From positions 1 to 64,000 of the forward strand of contig NZ_CANMKO010000015.1 of assembly GCF_947498515.1 (NCBI RefSeq): a stretch of DNA of 64,000 bases, given 5' to 3'. The notes beneath the pieces are model-generated. The model did no database searches, was not told where the DNA came from, and was given only the letters and a program-made list of their open reading frames with translations. Of this stretch, positions 49,009-58,646 are shown piece after piece. Within the stretch, counting starts at the first letter, position 1. Each line of letters begins with the position of its first letter. This stretch comes from an uncultured Pelagimonas sp. GTDB lineage: Bacteria > Pseudomonadota > Alphaproteobacteria > Rhodobacterales > Rhodobacteraceae. The position numbers and the translations under genes are program-made.

Positions 49009-50232
49009 TCACAGGAACTGGTGTTTGGGATCGTGACGTTTGCCGCGGAATGGGGTCACGACAACGCCATCACCAACGTGTTCGTCAATACCGACCTCTT
49101 GGTTTGACATATAACACGCCGGATCTTCGGCCCATGGATCACCGGTAACTTGCAGGGCACGAATGCGGGTGTTGCCACCGCAGACGTCCTTGAATGTACA
49201 TTCGCCACAGCGCCCTTTGAGCGGACGCGGGCGTTGACGAAGGGTTGCCAACATCGGATCATCGCCAGTCCACAACTGGGTGAAGGGTGTCGATTTGACG
49301 TTGCCGATTGTGTAATCGGACCAATAGGTATCGGGGTGAACCCGGCCTAGCGGATCAATGTTCGCCACTCCCAAACCAGAAGAGTTGCCGCCCCAAGCCT
49401 CAAGATGCGATTGCACCTGAGCGGCCTGTTCGGCGCTGAAATTCTCTTGGACCCATTTCAGGAAATACACCGCATCCGCGTCGTTGTTCCCGGTGACAAG
49501 CTCTAGCGGTTTGTCGTTTTGGATCGCATCCCAGCCACGCTGGATCAATGTATCCATCGCCTTGCGGGTGCGTTTGTGTTCGGTGTCGTCACCGCGATGT
49601 TTGTCACCCCGCCCGGCATAAACAAGATGGGAAAGATAAAACTTATCAACCCCTTCCGCGTCGCAGAGATCAAGCATATCGTCCAACATATGGGCGCTGT
49701 CTTCGGTGATGGTGAACCGCAGACCTACCTTGATACCACGTTTTTTGCATTCGCGAATGCCATGAAGCGCTTCGTCATAAGCGCCTTCTTGGCCGCGAAA
49801 CCAATCGTTGAAATCTTTGACGCCATCGATGGAAATCCCGACATAGTCAAAGTTCAGATCGGCCACCTTGGCCACCGCGTCGCCGGTCAGCTTGGTGCCA
49901 TTGGTCGAGAGTGCCAGATAGCGGAAATCCAATTCCCGCGCACGCTTGGCCAGATCAAAGAAATCAAACCGCGACAAGGGTTCACCGCCCGATAAGATCA
50001 GCGCCGGGATTTTGAAATCATTGAGGTCATCCAAAACCCCCATCGCCTGGTCGTGGCTTAGCTCGCCGGGGAACTGCACATCGGCCGATGTTGTATAACA
50101 GTGGCGGCATTTCAAGTTGCAGCGCCGGGTCATATTCCAGATCACCACCGGTTTCACCCCACCCGATCCACGGCGCACACGTACCGGTGTCGGGGTCTTA
50201 AGCTGTTGCATATATTGGGAAAGGCGGAACAT
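49009..50232 (-). CDS. nirJ: Heme d1 biosynthesis radical SAM protein NirJ
   Basis: The protein is 407 aa. [18 protein letters not shown] holds the CxxxCxxC of the radical SAM cluster, SGGEPL the SAM-binding Gly motif, and [18 protein letters not shown] a second cluster near the C-terminus. NirJ replaces propionate side chains of didecarboxysiroheme with oxo groups in making heme d1 of cytochrome cd1 nitrite reductase. It follows nirH by 3 bases. Confidence 0.93.
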   Translation of the reverse strand: MFRLSQYMQQLKTPTPVRVRRGSGGVKPVVIWNMTRRCNLKCRHCYTTSADVQFPGELSHDQAMGVLDDLNDFKIPALILSGGEPLSRFDFFDLAKRARELDFRYLALSTNGTKLTGDAVAKVADLNFDYVGISIDGVKDFNDWFRGQEGAYDEALHGIRECKKRGIKVGLRFTITEDSAHMLDDMLDLCDAEGVDKFYLSHLVYAGRGDKHRGDDTEHKRTRKAMDTLIQRGWDAIQNDKPLELVTGNNDADAVYFLKWVQENFSAEQAAQVQSHLEAWGGNSSGLGVANIDPLGRVHPDTYWSDYTIGNVKSTPFTQLWTGDDPMLATLRQRPRPLKGRCGECTFKDVCGGNTRIRALQVTGDPWAEDPACYMSNQEVGIDEHVGDGVVVTPFRGKRHDPKHQFL

Positions 50233-50235
50233 AGC

Positions 50236-50721
50236 TCAGCGTCCTTTGGTCAGGCGCATCCCGGTTTTTTTCAAGATGCGCGTGGAATAGAGAATATCGT
50301 TGGATCGGCAGGCATCGCCCAAAATGGCAATCACCTCGGCGCGATGTGCCTCAACCTCGTCTCGGGTCGAGCCATGAAGCATCGCGAACAGGTTATAGGG
50401 CCATTCCGGCAGGGCACGCGGGCGCAAATAGCAATGGCTGACAAAATCGAGCGCGCCAACCTGCGCCCCCAACTCTTCGGACACGGCATCATCGACGTCC
50501 CAAACCGACATGCCATTGGCCACCATGCCCAGCGCATAATGGTTGGGCGCAACGGCAATCCGGCGGATCACGCCACTGTCGATCATTGTTTGGATGCGCG
50601 ACACAACCTCTGCCTCTTCAAGGCCAAGCCAACCCGCCACCTCGGCATAAGGCTGTGCCGTCAAAGGCAAACCGCCTTGCGTGGCGGTGAGGATTTTGCG
50701 GTCAATAGTGTCAATCGTCAT
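50236..50721 (-). CDS. nirH: Siroheme decarboxylase subunit NirH
   Basis: The protein is 161 aa, Lrp/AsnC-like. DTIDRKILTATQGGLPLTAQ starts the HTH and HCYLRPRALPEWPYNLFAML carries the conserved substrate-pocket stretch of these enzymes. Together with NirD, NirL and NirG it decarboxylates siroheme. The gene order nirDL, nirG, nirH, nirJ is conserved in denitrifying bacteria. Which of the similar paralogues is G and which is H is judged from order. Confidence 0.85.
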   Translation of the reverse strand: MTIDTIDRKILTATQGGLPLTAQPYAEVAGWLGLEEAEVVSRIQTMIDSGVIRRIAVAPNHYALGMVANGMSVWDVDDAVSEELGAQVGALDFVSHCYLRPRALPEWPYNLFAMLHGSTRDEVEAHRAEVIAILGDACRSNDILYSTRILKKTGMRLTKGR

Positions 50722-51191
50722 GCCGAGACCTTGAAGCCGATAAAGAACTCTTTGAGTTTCGGAAAGCGCTTCACCTCGATATCGGTTTCCGCCTCAATCC
50801 GGTCCGCCACCTCGTCAATGCCGCTCGGTTGGTCACAGGCCAAAACGAACCACATATTAAGGTGATGTACGCGTTCATAATTATGCGCCACTTCCTTGTG
50901 GGCATTGACCAAAGTCATGACAGTTTCGAATCTTTCTTCGGGCACCGCCATCGCGCAAAGACAAAACGCCCCGCCCATCGCCGCCGCATCAATAAACGGG
51001 CCAAAGCGGGTGATCGCTCCGATTTCACGCAGATTAGCCAGACGTTTCAATACGTCATCTTCGTCGGTGCCCAGCGCCTCGCCGACCTCGGCAAAGGGGC
51101 GATTGGACAGCGGAAAACCGTCTTGCAACTGGTTGATCAATTGCCGGTCAATGTCATCCAGCGCGTCGGGGGCAAGGGGTTTGCGGCGCAT
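50718..51191 (-). CDS. nirG: Siroheme decarboxylase subunit NirG
   Basis: The protein is 157 aa. LDDIDRQLINQLQDGFPLSN opens it and CAMAVPEERFETVMTLVNAH and NYERVHHLNMWFVLACD lie in the ligand domain. It overlaps both neighbours (4 bases with nirH, 1 with nirDL) and works in the same decarboxylase complex. Confidence 0.85.
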   Translation of the reverse strand: MRRKPLAPDALDDIDRQLINQLQDGFPLSNRPFAEVGEALGTDEDDVLKRLANLREIGAITRFGPFIDAAAMGGAFCLCAMAVPEERFETVMTLVNAHKEVAHNYERVHHLNMWFVLACDQPSGIDEVADRIEAETDIEVKRFPKLKEFFIGFKVSA

Positions 51192-52183
51192 TAGGCGGCC
51201 CTTTCTCGTCGATCTTGCAACACCGCTCCTGTCTGTTTAAAACAGCGGACAGAGAATAGCGGCTGATGCTCAATGTCCAACAGCTCAGGCAAGGCTGCGG
51301 CAGATTTCAAAATGTCCAGTGCTTCGCTACGCGACCGCGCATGGATCATAGAATAAAGGCTGTAATCCCAGACACCTGGAACCGTCACCCGTTCGTAACA
51401 CAAGGTCACACCGGGATGCTGCGCAAGAGCTTCGCCCGCAGCGATCATGCGGTCTTGGGGGACTTTCCACACCACCATGGCGTTAGATGACCACCCAACG
51501 GAACGGTGCCGAACAATGACGCCAATGCGGGTTAGCAATCCGGCACGATAGAGGATGTCCAACCGGCTGATGATGTCGGTTTCGGAACGGCCCAACCGAT
51601 TGCCCAAGGCCTCATAGGGGCGCTCAACCAACGGTAGACCTTGCGACATGGCATGTAACAGCGGACGATCGCTTTCTAGGAAGACAGACATATCTGCCTC
51701 TCCCCGCCGCGGTGTGGTTTTGCGCGCGCCAGACAAGCGGAAGCCAAGATCAATATTGAACGGCCGGCGCAACCGAAGGTCCAGCACCTCAAGCCCGGTA
51801 TCGGTGCGAATAGCATCCAAACTGTTTTCTAATTTCGCAACATTGGGAGCCGTGGCTACAAACCAAAGATTCCAAGCATTTTCACGCAAATAGGAGTGGT
51901 TCACCCCTGTTTCACATCCAACCCGCGCGGCAACTTCACTTAGTCGTTCTTCGGGAACGGACATGGCGGCCAAGGTCGACGCACCGGCGGTGTTGGGTCT
52001 TACTGTGCCGCCAACACGCGCAATCCGACCAGCAGATAGCAACGCCTTTAGTCGGTCAAGCACATCGGCTTCGCTCAACTCTAACGTCTTGCCAATTTCG
52101 ACGAAAGGTTGGGAGACCAACGGAAAGTCTCGCTGAAATTCATCCAGCAAACGTTGGTCAATTGGATCAAGACGAGAGATCAT
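51191..52183 (-). CDS. nirDL: Fused siroheme decarboxylase NirDL
   Basis: The protein is 330 aa, two Lrp-like units in one chain: the NirD half (1-155, LDPIDQRLLDEFQRDFPLVS, NHSYLRENAWNLWFVA) and the NirL half (about 165-325, RPLLHAMSQGLPLVERPYEA, CYERVTVPGVWDYSLYSMIH). The fused form is known from several alphaproteobacteria. It takes the two acetate side chains of siroheme to methyl groups together with NirG and NirH. Confidence 0.9.
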   Translation of the reverse strand: MISRLDPIDQRLLDEFQRDFPLVSQPFVEIGKTLELSEADVLDRLKALLSAGRIARVGGTVRPNTAGASTLAAMSVPEERLSEVAARVGCETGVNHSYLRENAWNLWFVATAPNVAKLENSLDAIRTDTGLEVLDLRLRRPFNIDLGFRLSGARKTTPRRGEADMSVFLESDRPLLHAMSQGLPLVERPYEALGNRLGRSETDIISRLDILYRAGLLTRIGVIVRHRSVGWSSNAMVVWKVPQDRMIAAGEALAQHPGVTLCYERVTVPGVWDYSLYSMIHARSRSEALDILKSAAALPELLDIEHQPLFSVRCFKQTGAVLQDRRERAA

Positions 52184-52285
52184 AACGTCGCTCTCCTTTT
52201 GGGAAGCAGGATTGGAAGGGGGGAGGAAATATGGTCAAAAGATTGGTGAATCTGACATCTTTTTTGACAAATGGACCACAGGAGA

Positions 52286-53092
52286 TCAGCCATAAGCCAC
52301 GGCCTTTGCATCATCTTTTGTGCCCGAGGCCAGCTGTTGAGCGGCCACAGGGTTTAGTGTCACCACATGACCGATGACAAACAACAAAGGCGCGTCTAGG
52401 TCGCTGGCACCAACAGTTTCAGCAATATGGCCTAAGTCGGAAAACACTTGTTTTTGACGCGGAGTGGTTGCGGCTGAAACCGCCATGACTGGCAGGGACG
52501 ATGCCATGCCATGGCGGATCAGCTTGGACGTGATGTCTGCGATATTCATCGCGCCCATATAAACGACCAAGGTCGTGTCTTCGTTGGACAGGCTCGCCCA
52601 ATCCAAATTCAAGGGGGCATCCTTGGCGCGATGCCCGGTCACATAGCGCACCCCGGTTGCCAGTCCGCGATGTGTTAGCGGAACGCCGGTCGCTGCTGCC
52701 GCCCCCTGTGCCGAGGTGATCCCCGGCAGATATTCAAACGCCACTCCGGCTTTGTGCAACTCGGCGGCCTCTTCGCTACCGCGTCCAAAAATCAAAGGGT
52801 CGCCCCCTTTGAGCCGCGCCACGCGCATGCCGCGCCGCGCCAAATCTATCAGCAGGGTGTTGGTTTCCTCTTGCGTCAGCTTGTGATCGCCGGGGGCCTT
52901 GCCCACGTCTATCCGCAAAACATCCTCGGGCACCAAACCCATAATCTCAGGCGACACCAACCGATCATAGACTACAACATCGGCACGTTGCATGGCCAGC
53001 AGCGCACCGCGTGTCAGCAATTCCGGATCCCCCGGCCCTGCCCCAATTAGCAAAACCTGTCCGGCGTTGGCTCCTGTTGTGTCTTTCATCAT
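52286..53092 (-). CDS. nirE: Uroporphyrinogen-III C-methyltransferase (NirE/CobA)
   Basis: The protein is 268 aa. VLLIGAGPGDPELLTRGALL, VARLKGGDPLIFGRGSEEA, YLPGITSAQGAAAATGVPLT and TTLVVYMGAMN are the four motifs of SUMT enzymes. It methylates uroporphyrinogen III at C2 and C7 to precorrin-2, the first step toward siroheme and heme d1. A cobalamin role (cobA) is possible in principle; position at the head of the nir operon favours nirE. Confidence 0.85.
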   Translation of the reverse strand: MMKDTTGANAGQVLLIGAGPGDPELLTRGALLAMQRADVVVYDRLVSPEIMGLVPEDVLRIDVGKAPGDHKLTQEETNTLLIDLARRGMRVARLKGGDPLIFGRGSEEAAELHKAGVAFEYLPGITSAQGAAAATGVPLTHRGLATGVRYVTGHRAKDAPLNLDWASLSNEDTTLVVYMGAMNIADITSKLIRHGMASSLPVMAVSAATTPRQKQVFSDLGHIAETVGASDLDAPLLFVIGHVVTLNPVAAQQLASGTKDDAKAVAYG

Positions 53093-53197
53093 GGCTCACT
53101 CTCTTGCGGAGATGGCTGGCAATTGGTTGCGCCCGTCGAGGGATTCTTTCCCCGTTCGAGTTGAGCTCAACCCTGCCTAGATCGTGATCGACCCTCC

Positions 53198-53211
53198 TTG
53201 ACTTTGGTCAA
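53198..53211. promoter_or_regulatory. FNR/NnrR-type box between nirE and nnrS
   Basis: TTGACTTTGGTCAA is a perfect TTGAC-N4-GTCAA palindrome, the consensus for FNR, DNR and NnrR proteins. It lies 106 bases before nirE (minus) and 123 before nnrS (plus), so a single site can activate both when oxygen is low and nitric oxide is present. Confidence 0.82.
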
Positions 53212-53333
53212 AGCACTTTGCCCCCTCCTCCCTGAGGGTGACGTCAGACGCTTTTTGCCTCTCACGAGGCGCTCATCGGTACGAGTCTTATGCACACAAT
53301 TCACCTCCCCCCCTCTGGCCAAGGAAACACCCA

Positions 53334-54527
53334 ATGACTGCGTCAGACTGGAAACGCCTGTTCTCCGCCGGGTACCGGGTCTTCTTTTTACTCGCAGGGC
53401 TTTGCGCCATCTGGGTCATTCTTGTCTGGGAAATTTGGCAGGCCAGTTTTGGTGCACTATCCCTTCCCACGGCCCAGCCGCCGCACCTTTGGCACGCTCA
53501 TGAAATGATCTTTGGCTATGGCGCAGCGGCGATTGCCGGTTTCCTTCTCACCGCCGCCCCGAGTTGGACCAAATCCGGGCCGGAACCAACTAGCTTTTTT
53601 GCCGTCACGTCCGGCCTTTGGCTCGCCGGTCGTCTCGCTATCTGGTGGTCAGGGAGCTTGCCTTTGACCTTGGTTGCCATCATTGATTTGCTGTTTTTGC
53701 CTATCCTTGCGGGCCGCATTCTTCAAACCCTGCTCAAACGCCCCAAGCCACAACAGCTGATCCTGTTGGTTGCCATTCTGGTCTTTTGGTCGGGCAACGT
53801 TTTGGTGCATTTGGAATGGGCTGGCCTAACACAGGATACCGCTGACCAGGGGATGCGCGGAGGTTTGGCGGCGCTTTGCGCGTTGATTGTGATCTTGGGC
53901 GGCCGTGTCACCCCGGCTTTTACCCGCAATGCCATGTTGCGCGTGGGGCGCGAGGAAAACCTACCGTCGAACCCAACACCTCTGGCTGTTGCCTCAATCG
54001 CGCCCGCTCTTTTGGTTCCGCTCGCTTTGCTCACGGGTGCCCCCAATTGGGTCATGGGCATTGTCGCGCTCGTTGCTGGCTGCGCTGCTCTTGTACGTGT
54101 CGGGCTTTGGCACGGCGCTTGGACCCTGCGCCAACCGATTTTGTGGACCTTGCATCTTTCCTACGCGCTCAATGCCATTGGTTTTGTGATGCTAGGTCTG
54201 GCGGCGTTTGACATTGGGAGCGAGATCGCTGCGCTGCATGTCCTTGGTATTGGCGGCGTCGGCGGCATGACATTGTCGGTGATGTCGCGTGCAGCCTTGG
54301 GCCATTCGGGGCGCGACTTGATTGCCCCTAAGCCCGTTGCCATTGCCTATGTTCTGGTACCTCTTGCCGCCCTGATCCGCGTGGCCGCCACGATTTGGCC
54401 CGACCTTTATATGACTGGCATCCTGATCTCGGGCGCGTTGTGGATTGTGGCCTTTGCGCTTTACACAATCGCGCTTTGGCCGATTTTCTGGGGCGAACGG
54501 ATCAAAAAACAACCAGTTTCCGCCTAG
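53334..54527 (+). CDS. nnrS: NnrS membrane heme/copper protein
   Basis: AAGGAAAC precedes ATG 53334, giving 397 aa. About twelve membrane helices; PPHLWHAHEMIFGYGAAAIA carries the conserved His pair, and HVLGIGGVGGMTLSVMSRAALGH the conserved GMTLxVMSR block of NnrS. NnrS protects cells from nitric oxide stress. It stands divergent from the heme d1 operon under a shared FNR/NnrR-type box. Confidence 0.92.
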   Translation: MTASDWKRLFSAGYRVFFLLAGLCAIWVILVWEIWQASFGALSLPTAQPPHLWHAHEMIFGYGAAAIAGFLLTAAPSWTKSGPEPTSFFAVTSGLWLAGRLAIWWSGSLPLTLVAIIDLLFLPILAGRILQTLLKRPKPQQLILLVAILVFWSGNVLVHLEWAGLTQDTADQGMRGGLAALCALIVILGGRVTPAFTRNAMLRVGREENLPSNPTPLAVASIAPALLVPLALLTGAPNWVMGIVALVAGCAALVRVGLWHGAWTLRQPILWTLHLSYALNAIGFVMLGLAAFDIGSEIAALHVLGIGGVGGMTLSVMSRAALGHSGRDLIAPKPVAIAYVLVPLAALIRVAATIWPDLYMTGILISGALWIVAFALYTIALWPIFWGERIKKQPVSA

Positions 54528-54572
54528 ATTAGGCACTTCTTGATCGACCTACGAGGCGTCTCAGTCCAAAGA

Positions 54573-54602
54573 AAAACGGCCCCCGCAAGGAGGGCCGTTT
54601 TA
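54573..54602. terminator. Bidirectional terminator between nnrS and phoX
   Basis: AAAACGGCCC and GGGCCGTTTT pair around CCGCAAGGA. T and A runs lie on both sides, so it can end both convergent transcripts. Confidence 0.85.
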
Positions 54603-54621
54603 TCAGTCTCAAAACATCGGT

Positions 54622-56505
54622 TTAACCAAACGCGGCCTTGTCTTGACGCCAAACTGCAACCACAGAAGACCGTGGCTTGCCTGCTCCATCTGGCCAAGAT
54701 CCGCCGGGGTGCTGAACACCGACAAAGGCAACGGTTTTGTCAGCCGACCAGCAAAGACCGGTGACTTCGGCACCATTTGGAACGGTCATAAAGCGTATGA
54801 TTTCACCGCTTTCCGGGTCGCCAACCAACATCTGGTTATTGCCCATTCCGGCAAAGTCACCTTCGTTCTTGTAGTTGCCATCGGTCTGGATCCACAAAAG
54901 GCCATCCGACGAGAACGCCATGCCATCGGGCGAGTTGAACATGTTGCCTTCGTTGACGTTGTCCGAGCCACCATATTCATTGTCATACACGGTTGGATTG
55001 CCCGCCATGACATAGAGGTCCCAAGTGAACCCATCAGCAGCGTGGTTTTCACCAGCAGGAGTCCAACGCACGATCTGGCCGTATTTGTTGGTCTCGCGCG
55101 GGTTCACTGCGTTGACCGACGTGTCATCACCACCGGCATTTGGCTTAACACCGCGGTTTTTGTTGTTGGTCAGGGCGCAATAGGCTTCGACCTTGAGCGG
55201 GTTTGACGCAACCCATTCCGGGCGATCCATCGTTGTACCGCCAACTTTGGACGCCGCCATGCGGGTGAAGCACAAGATCTCCGCTGCATCCATTCCGGTG
55301 GTCTCAGGCGTCAAGGCCAACCATTCACCGCTCTGATCATCGTTAAACTTGGCAACATACAAAACGCCATCATCCAGCAAACCGTCGGTCGGCGCACCCT
55401 TTTCCCATGTGGCGTTGGACACATATTTAAAAAGGTATTCGCCACGTTCATCATCGCCCATATAGACAACAACGCGCCCATCTTTGGCATGAACCATTTC
55501 GGCGTTTTCATGTTTGAAACGGCCCAGCGCGGTGCGCTTTACCGGAACCGATGTTGGGTCGGCTGGATCGATTTCGGTGATAAACCCATGGCGATGCGGC
55601 TCATTTGGCTCTTTGCTGACGTCATAGCGTTCATCAAACTTTTCATAGGCATAACGGCCGTCGCCACCGATTCCATAGCGCTTGTAACCTTCGCCTTCCG
55701 GCATCTCACCGGTTGCGCCGAAGTAGCCGTTAAAGTTCTCTTCGCAAGTGAGATAAGTGTCCCAAAGCGTCTTGCCAGACCCACAGTTGTTCATGGTGCC
55801 TTTGACCATCATACCCGACGGATCGGCTTGGGTTTGTACCAAAGCGTGACCGGCCAAAGGGCCTGCGATTTTCATTTCGGTTTCGTGGGTGATACGACGG
55901 TTGTAATCGCTGTCCAGCACCACTTCGAAACCGCTGCCGGTGTCGGCCACTTCCATCACAGTGACACCCTGAAGGTTCTTAAGAAGAACAACTTCTTCGG
56001 CTGTGCGGGGGGTGCCTTCGGATTCGATTGGCAGGTTGATCTTGGGGTTCACATATTCCGAGTTCACCGCGATCAGCTGCTTGCCGTTCACTTCAAACAA
56101 CTCCATGCCGTCGGTGTTTTCACCAAACACCTTGTCCGACATCTCAACCGACACACCGGTTTCAGCGCTATAGGCATCTTTGGCATCAGACCAAAGCGCA
56201 TCACCCCAACGGACCAAAACCTTGTGCTCAAAACCCTCTGGAACATGGATGTCATAGTCGGTCGCAATGCCAACTGGCTTGAAACCGAACTTGGCATGAC
56301 CATCGGCCCGCGCCGCAGTGGTTGAAGAAAACAAACCCGTTCCAAACACAGCCGCACCGGAGCCAAATGCCAACGTGCCGCCTAGGAAACCGCGGCGCGA
56401 TACGGCGCGATCTACAACTGCGTCAAATTGGTTTTCATCGGGGCGCGGATCCCGGTGTTCGTCAAAATCATCCCAAGACAGGTCTACCAAATTCTTATCG
56501 CTCAT
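54622..56505 (-). CDS. phoX: PhoX-type alkaline phosphatase, Tat-exported
   Basis: AAGGAA upstream favours ATG 56505 (627 aa); an upstream frame to 56610 is less likely. SRRGFLGGTLAFGSG is a twin-arginine export signal at about 35-50. The mature part matches PhoX (DUF839): FEHKVLVRWGDALW, CGSGKTLWDTYLTCEENFNG and HRHGFITEIDPADPTSVPVK, with the Glu and Asp ligands of the iron-calcium site. It frees phosphate from phosphomonoesters in the periplasm. Marine roseobacters often use PhoX under phosphate stress. Confidence 0.88.
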   Translation of the reverse strand: MSDKNLVDLSWDDFDEHRDPRPDENQFDAVVDRAVSRRGFLGGTLAFGSGAAVFGTGLFSSTTAARADGHAKFGFKPVGIATDYDIHVPEGFEHKVLVRWGDALWSDAKDAYSAETGVSVEMSDKVFGENTDGMELFEVNGKQLIAVNSEYVNPKINLPIESEGTPRTAEEVVLLKNLQGVTVMEVADTGSGFEVVLDSDYNRRITHETEMKIAGPLAGHALVQTQADPSGMMVKGTMNNCGSGKTLWDTYLTCEENFNGYFGATGEMPEGEGYKRYGIGGDGRYAYEKFDERYDVSKEPNEPHRHGFITEIDPADPTSVPVKRTALGRFKHENAEMVHAKDGRVVVYMGDDERGEYLFKYVSNATWEKGAPTDGLLDDGVLYVAKFNDDQSGEWLALTPETTGMDAAEILCFTRMAASKVGGTTMDRPEWVASNPLKVEAYCALTNNKNRGVKPNAGGDDTSVNAVNPRETNKYGQIVRWTPAGENHAADGFTWDLYVMAGNPTVYDNEYGGSDNVNEGNMFNSPDGMAFSSDGLLWIQTDGNYKNEGDFAGMGNNQMLVGDPESGEIIRFMTVPNGAEVTGLCWSADKTVAFVGVQHPGGSWPDGAGKPRSSVVAVWRQDKAAFG

Positions 56506-56715
56506 CTCTACAGTTCCTTGCTGACCATCGTTTGCTAGGTCTGCACCGGCATCCATACCGGCCACAGATCGGATCAGCGCGGGTGTGACAAGGCAATGTA
56601 TAGCTGACATGACGGTTTCCTAACGAATTTACGACAACGCCACGCGCCCTCTCCCCTTTACCTGCGCTTAAAGCCTGTCATATATCGACCGGACTTATCC
56701 ACGCGGAGACACGCC

Positions 56716-57414
56716 ATGCAGCTTTTTGTCGGTTTGGGAAACCCAGGCACCAAATACGCGAAAAACCGACATAATATCGGCTTTATGGCCTTGGACCAGA
56801 TCGCTTCGGACCACGGGTTTTCACCTTGGAAATCCAAGTTTCAGGGCCAAATTTGTGAAGGGCGTCTTGGCGGGGACAAGGTTTTGCTGCTCAAGCCCGA
56901 AACCTTTATGAACCTCTCTGGCCAATCGGTTGGCGAGGCCATGCGGTTTTACAAAATGGACGTTGGCGACGTCACGGTCTTCCATGATGAGCTTGACCTT
57001 GCGCCGGGAAAATGCCGGGTCAAAATGGGTGGCGGGCACGCTGGGCATAATGGGTTGCGCTCTATCCACGGGCACATTGGTGAAGATTATCAAAGGGTTC
57101 GACTTGGGATTGGCCATCCCGGTCGCAAGGATTTGGTCTCGGCCTATGTGTTGCACGATTTCCCAAAGGCCGACGATGAATGGCTGAACAATCTGCTTTG
57201 GGGCATAAGCGATGGCGTGGCATCCTTGGCCGATGGCGACAAAGGACGGTTTCAAAACGCCGTTGCGCTGAAAACCAACCCGCCGCGGTCCTCCAATAAC
57301 AAGCCCGAGAGAGCCAAGACCAGCGACGAGTCACAAGCCGCAGTAAAATCCGCAACAAAACCAGAGCCAGATTCGCGATCCGCCTTACAAAAGCTCGCTG
57401 ACAAGTTCCGTTAG
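56716..57414 (+). CDS. pth: Peptidyl-tRNA hydrolase
   Basis: The protein is 232 aa. MQLFVGLGNPGTKYAKNRHN includes the catalytic His (H19 in NRHNIG) and the Asn nearby, with LLLKPETFMNLSGQSV, HDELDLAPGKCRVKMGGGHA and GHNGLRSI in place. It recycles peptidyl-tRNA that falls off ribosomes. Residues after 195 are a low-complexity extension (NNKPERAKTSDESQ) not found in E. coli Pth. Confidence 0.95.
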   Translation: MQLFVGLGNPGTKYAKNRHNIGFMALDQIASDHGFSPWKSKFQGQICEGRLGGDKVLLLKPETFMNLSGQSVGEAMRFYKMDVGDVTVFHDELDLAPGKCRVKMGGGHAGHNGLRSIHGHIGEDYQRVRLGIGHPGRKDLVSAYVLHDFPKADDEWLNNLLWGISDGVASLADGDKGRFQNAVALKTNPPRSSNNKPERAKTSDESQAAVKSATKPEPDSRSALQKLADKFR

Positions 57415-57479
57415 AAAATACTACGTTTGGGCTTGCCCAAACCACTTTGGGCGCGCACCCTACGCGCCGGAGGTGATTT

Positions 57480-58646
57480 ATGCTGAAAAAGATATTGCGC
57501 GGCTTAGTCGTGTTGGCGGTGATCCTAGCGGGTTTGGCAGTTTGGAAACGCGAAGACCTGAACCGCCTGAATGCCGTGAACACCCTGTTCTCTGAAGAGA
57601 AAATTGTTCACAATTTCAGCCATATGGGCGACCTGTTCCACAATCGCCCAATTCCCATTACCTCTGAGCCCTCCCCGCTTCCTACCGGCGACCCTATGCC
57701 TCTTCCTAACGATTGGGACACATGGCTTGCGCGCCGTTCGATCACCGGTATCCTTGTCGTTCACGACGGTGCCATCCGCCATGAAAGCTATCACAGGGGC
57801 ACCGAGGCAAGCGATCCGCGGATTAGCTGGTCGGTGGCTAAATCCTATCTCTCGGCGCTGTTTGGCGTTGTTTTGGCCAATGGCGACATCGCAAGTCTTG
57901 ATGATCCGGTGACGAAATATGCGCCCTCCCTGCGGGGGAGCGCCTATGACAATGCCAGCATTCTCAATGTCTTACAGATGTCATCAGGTGTCACCTTTGA
58001 CGAAGACTACCTCGATTTTTGGAGCGATATCAACAAGATGGGGCGCATCTTGGCCCTTGGGGGATCAATGGATGGCTTTGCTGCCGGGTTAACCGAAACC
58101 TTTGTCGAACCCGGAGAACAATGGAAATACGTGTCGATCGACACCCATGTGCTTGGCATGGTTCTGCGCGGTGCGACGGGCCGCAACGTGCCGGATTTAT
58201 TGGGGGAATACGTTCTTTCCCCGCTCGGAACTTATGGTACGCCGCATTATGTCACCGATGGCGATGGGGTATCCTTTGTCCTTGGGGGCCTCAACCTGAC
58301 CACCCGTGATTATGCCCGCATGGGCGAGATGTTTCGCAACGATGGCCTATTTCAAGGTCAACAAATCATTCCCAAAGACTGGGTCGAGATCAGCACGAAA
58401 CCGTCGGCCAAAACCGAGCCGGGCAAGATGCAATATGGCTATCAATGGTGGATGCCCGCCGATGCAAAACCCGGTGAATTTTTGGCCCGTGGGGTCTATG
58501 GCCAATATGTCTATGTCGACAAAACCGCCGATGTGGTGATCGCTGTGAACGCTGCGGATCGCGCCTTTCGCGAGGCCGGGGCAAATGACGACAGCATCAC
58601 TATGTTTCGCCGATTGGCGGCACAGCTCAAGGAGACCGGATCATGA
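57480..58646 (+). CDS. Membrane-anchored serine hydrolase (beta-lactamase fold)
   Basis: The protein is 388 aa. An N-terminal helix (ILRGLVVLAVILAGLAVW) anchors it. ISWSVAKSYLSALFGVVLAN carries the S-V-A-K nucleophile motif, WKYVSIDTHVLGMVL the second Tyr-containing motif. The family (class C beta-lactamase-like) includes esterases and peptidases; the substrate is unknown. It overlaps the DUF2237 gene by 4 bases. Confidence 0.85.
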   Translation: MLKKILRGLVVLAVILAGLAVWKREDLNRLNAVNTLFSEEKIVHNFSHMGDLFHNRPIPITSEPSPLPTGDPMPLPNDWDTWLARRSITGILVVHDGAIRHESYHRGTEASDPRISWSVAKSYLSALFGVVLANGDIASLDDPVTKYAPSLRGSAYDNASILNVLQMSSGVTFDEDYLDFWSDINKMGRILALGGSMDGFAAGLTETFVEPGEQWKYVSIDTHVLGMVLRGATGRNVPDLLGEYVLSPLGTYGTPHYVTDGDGVSFVLGGLNLTTRDYARMGEMFRNDGLFQGQQIIPKDWVEISTKPSAKTEPGKMQYGYQWWMPADAKPGEFLARGVYGQYVYVDKTADVVIAVNAADRAFREAGANDDSITMFRRLAAQLKETGS

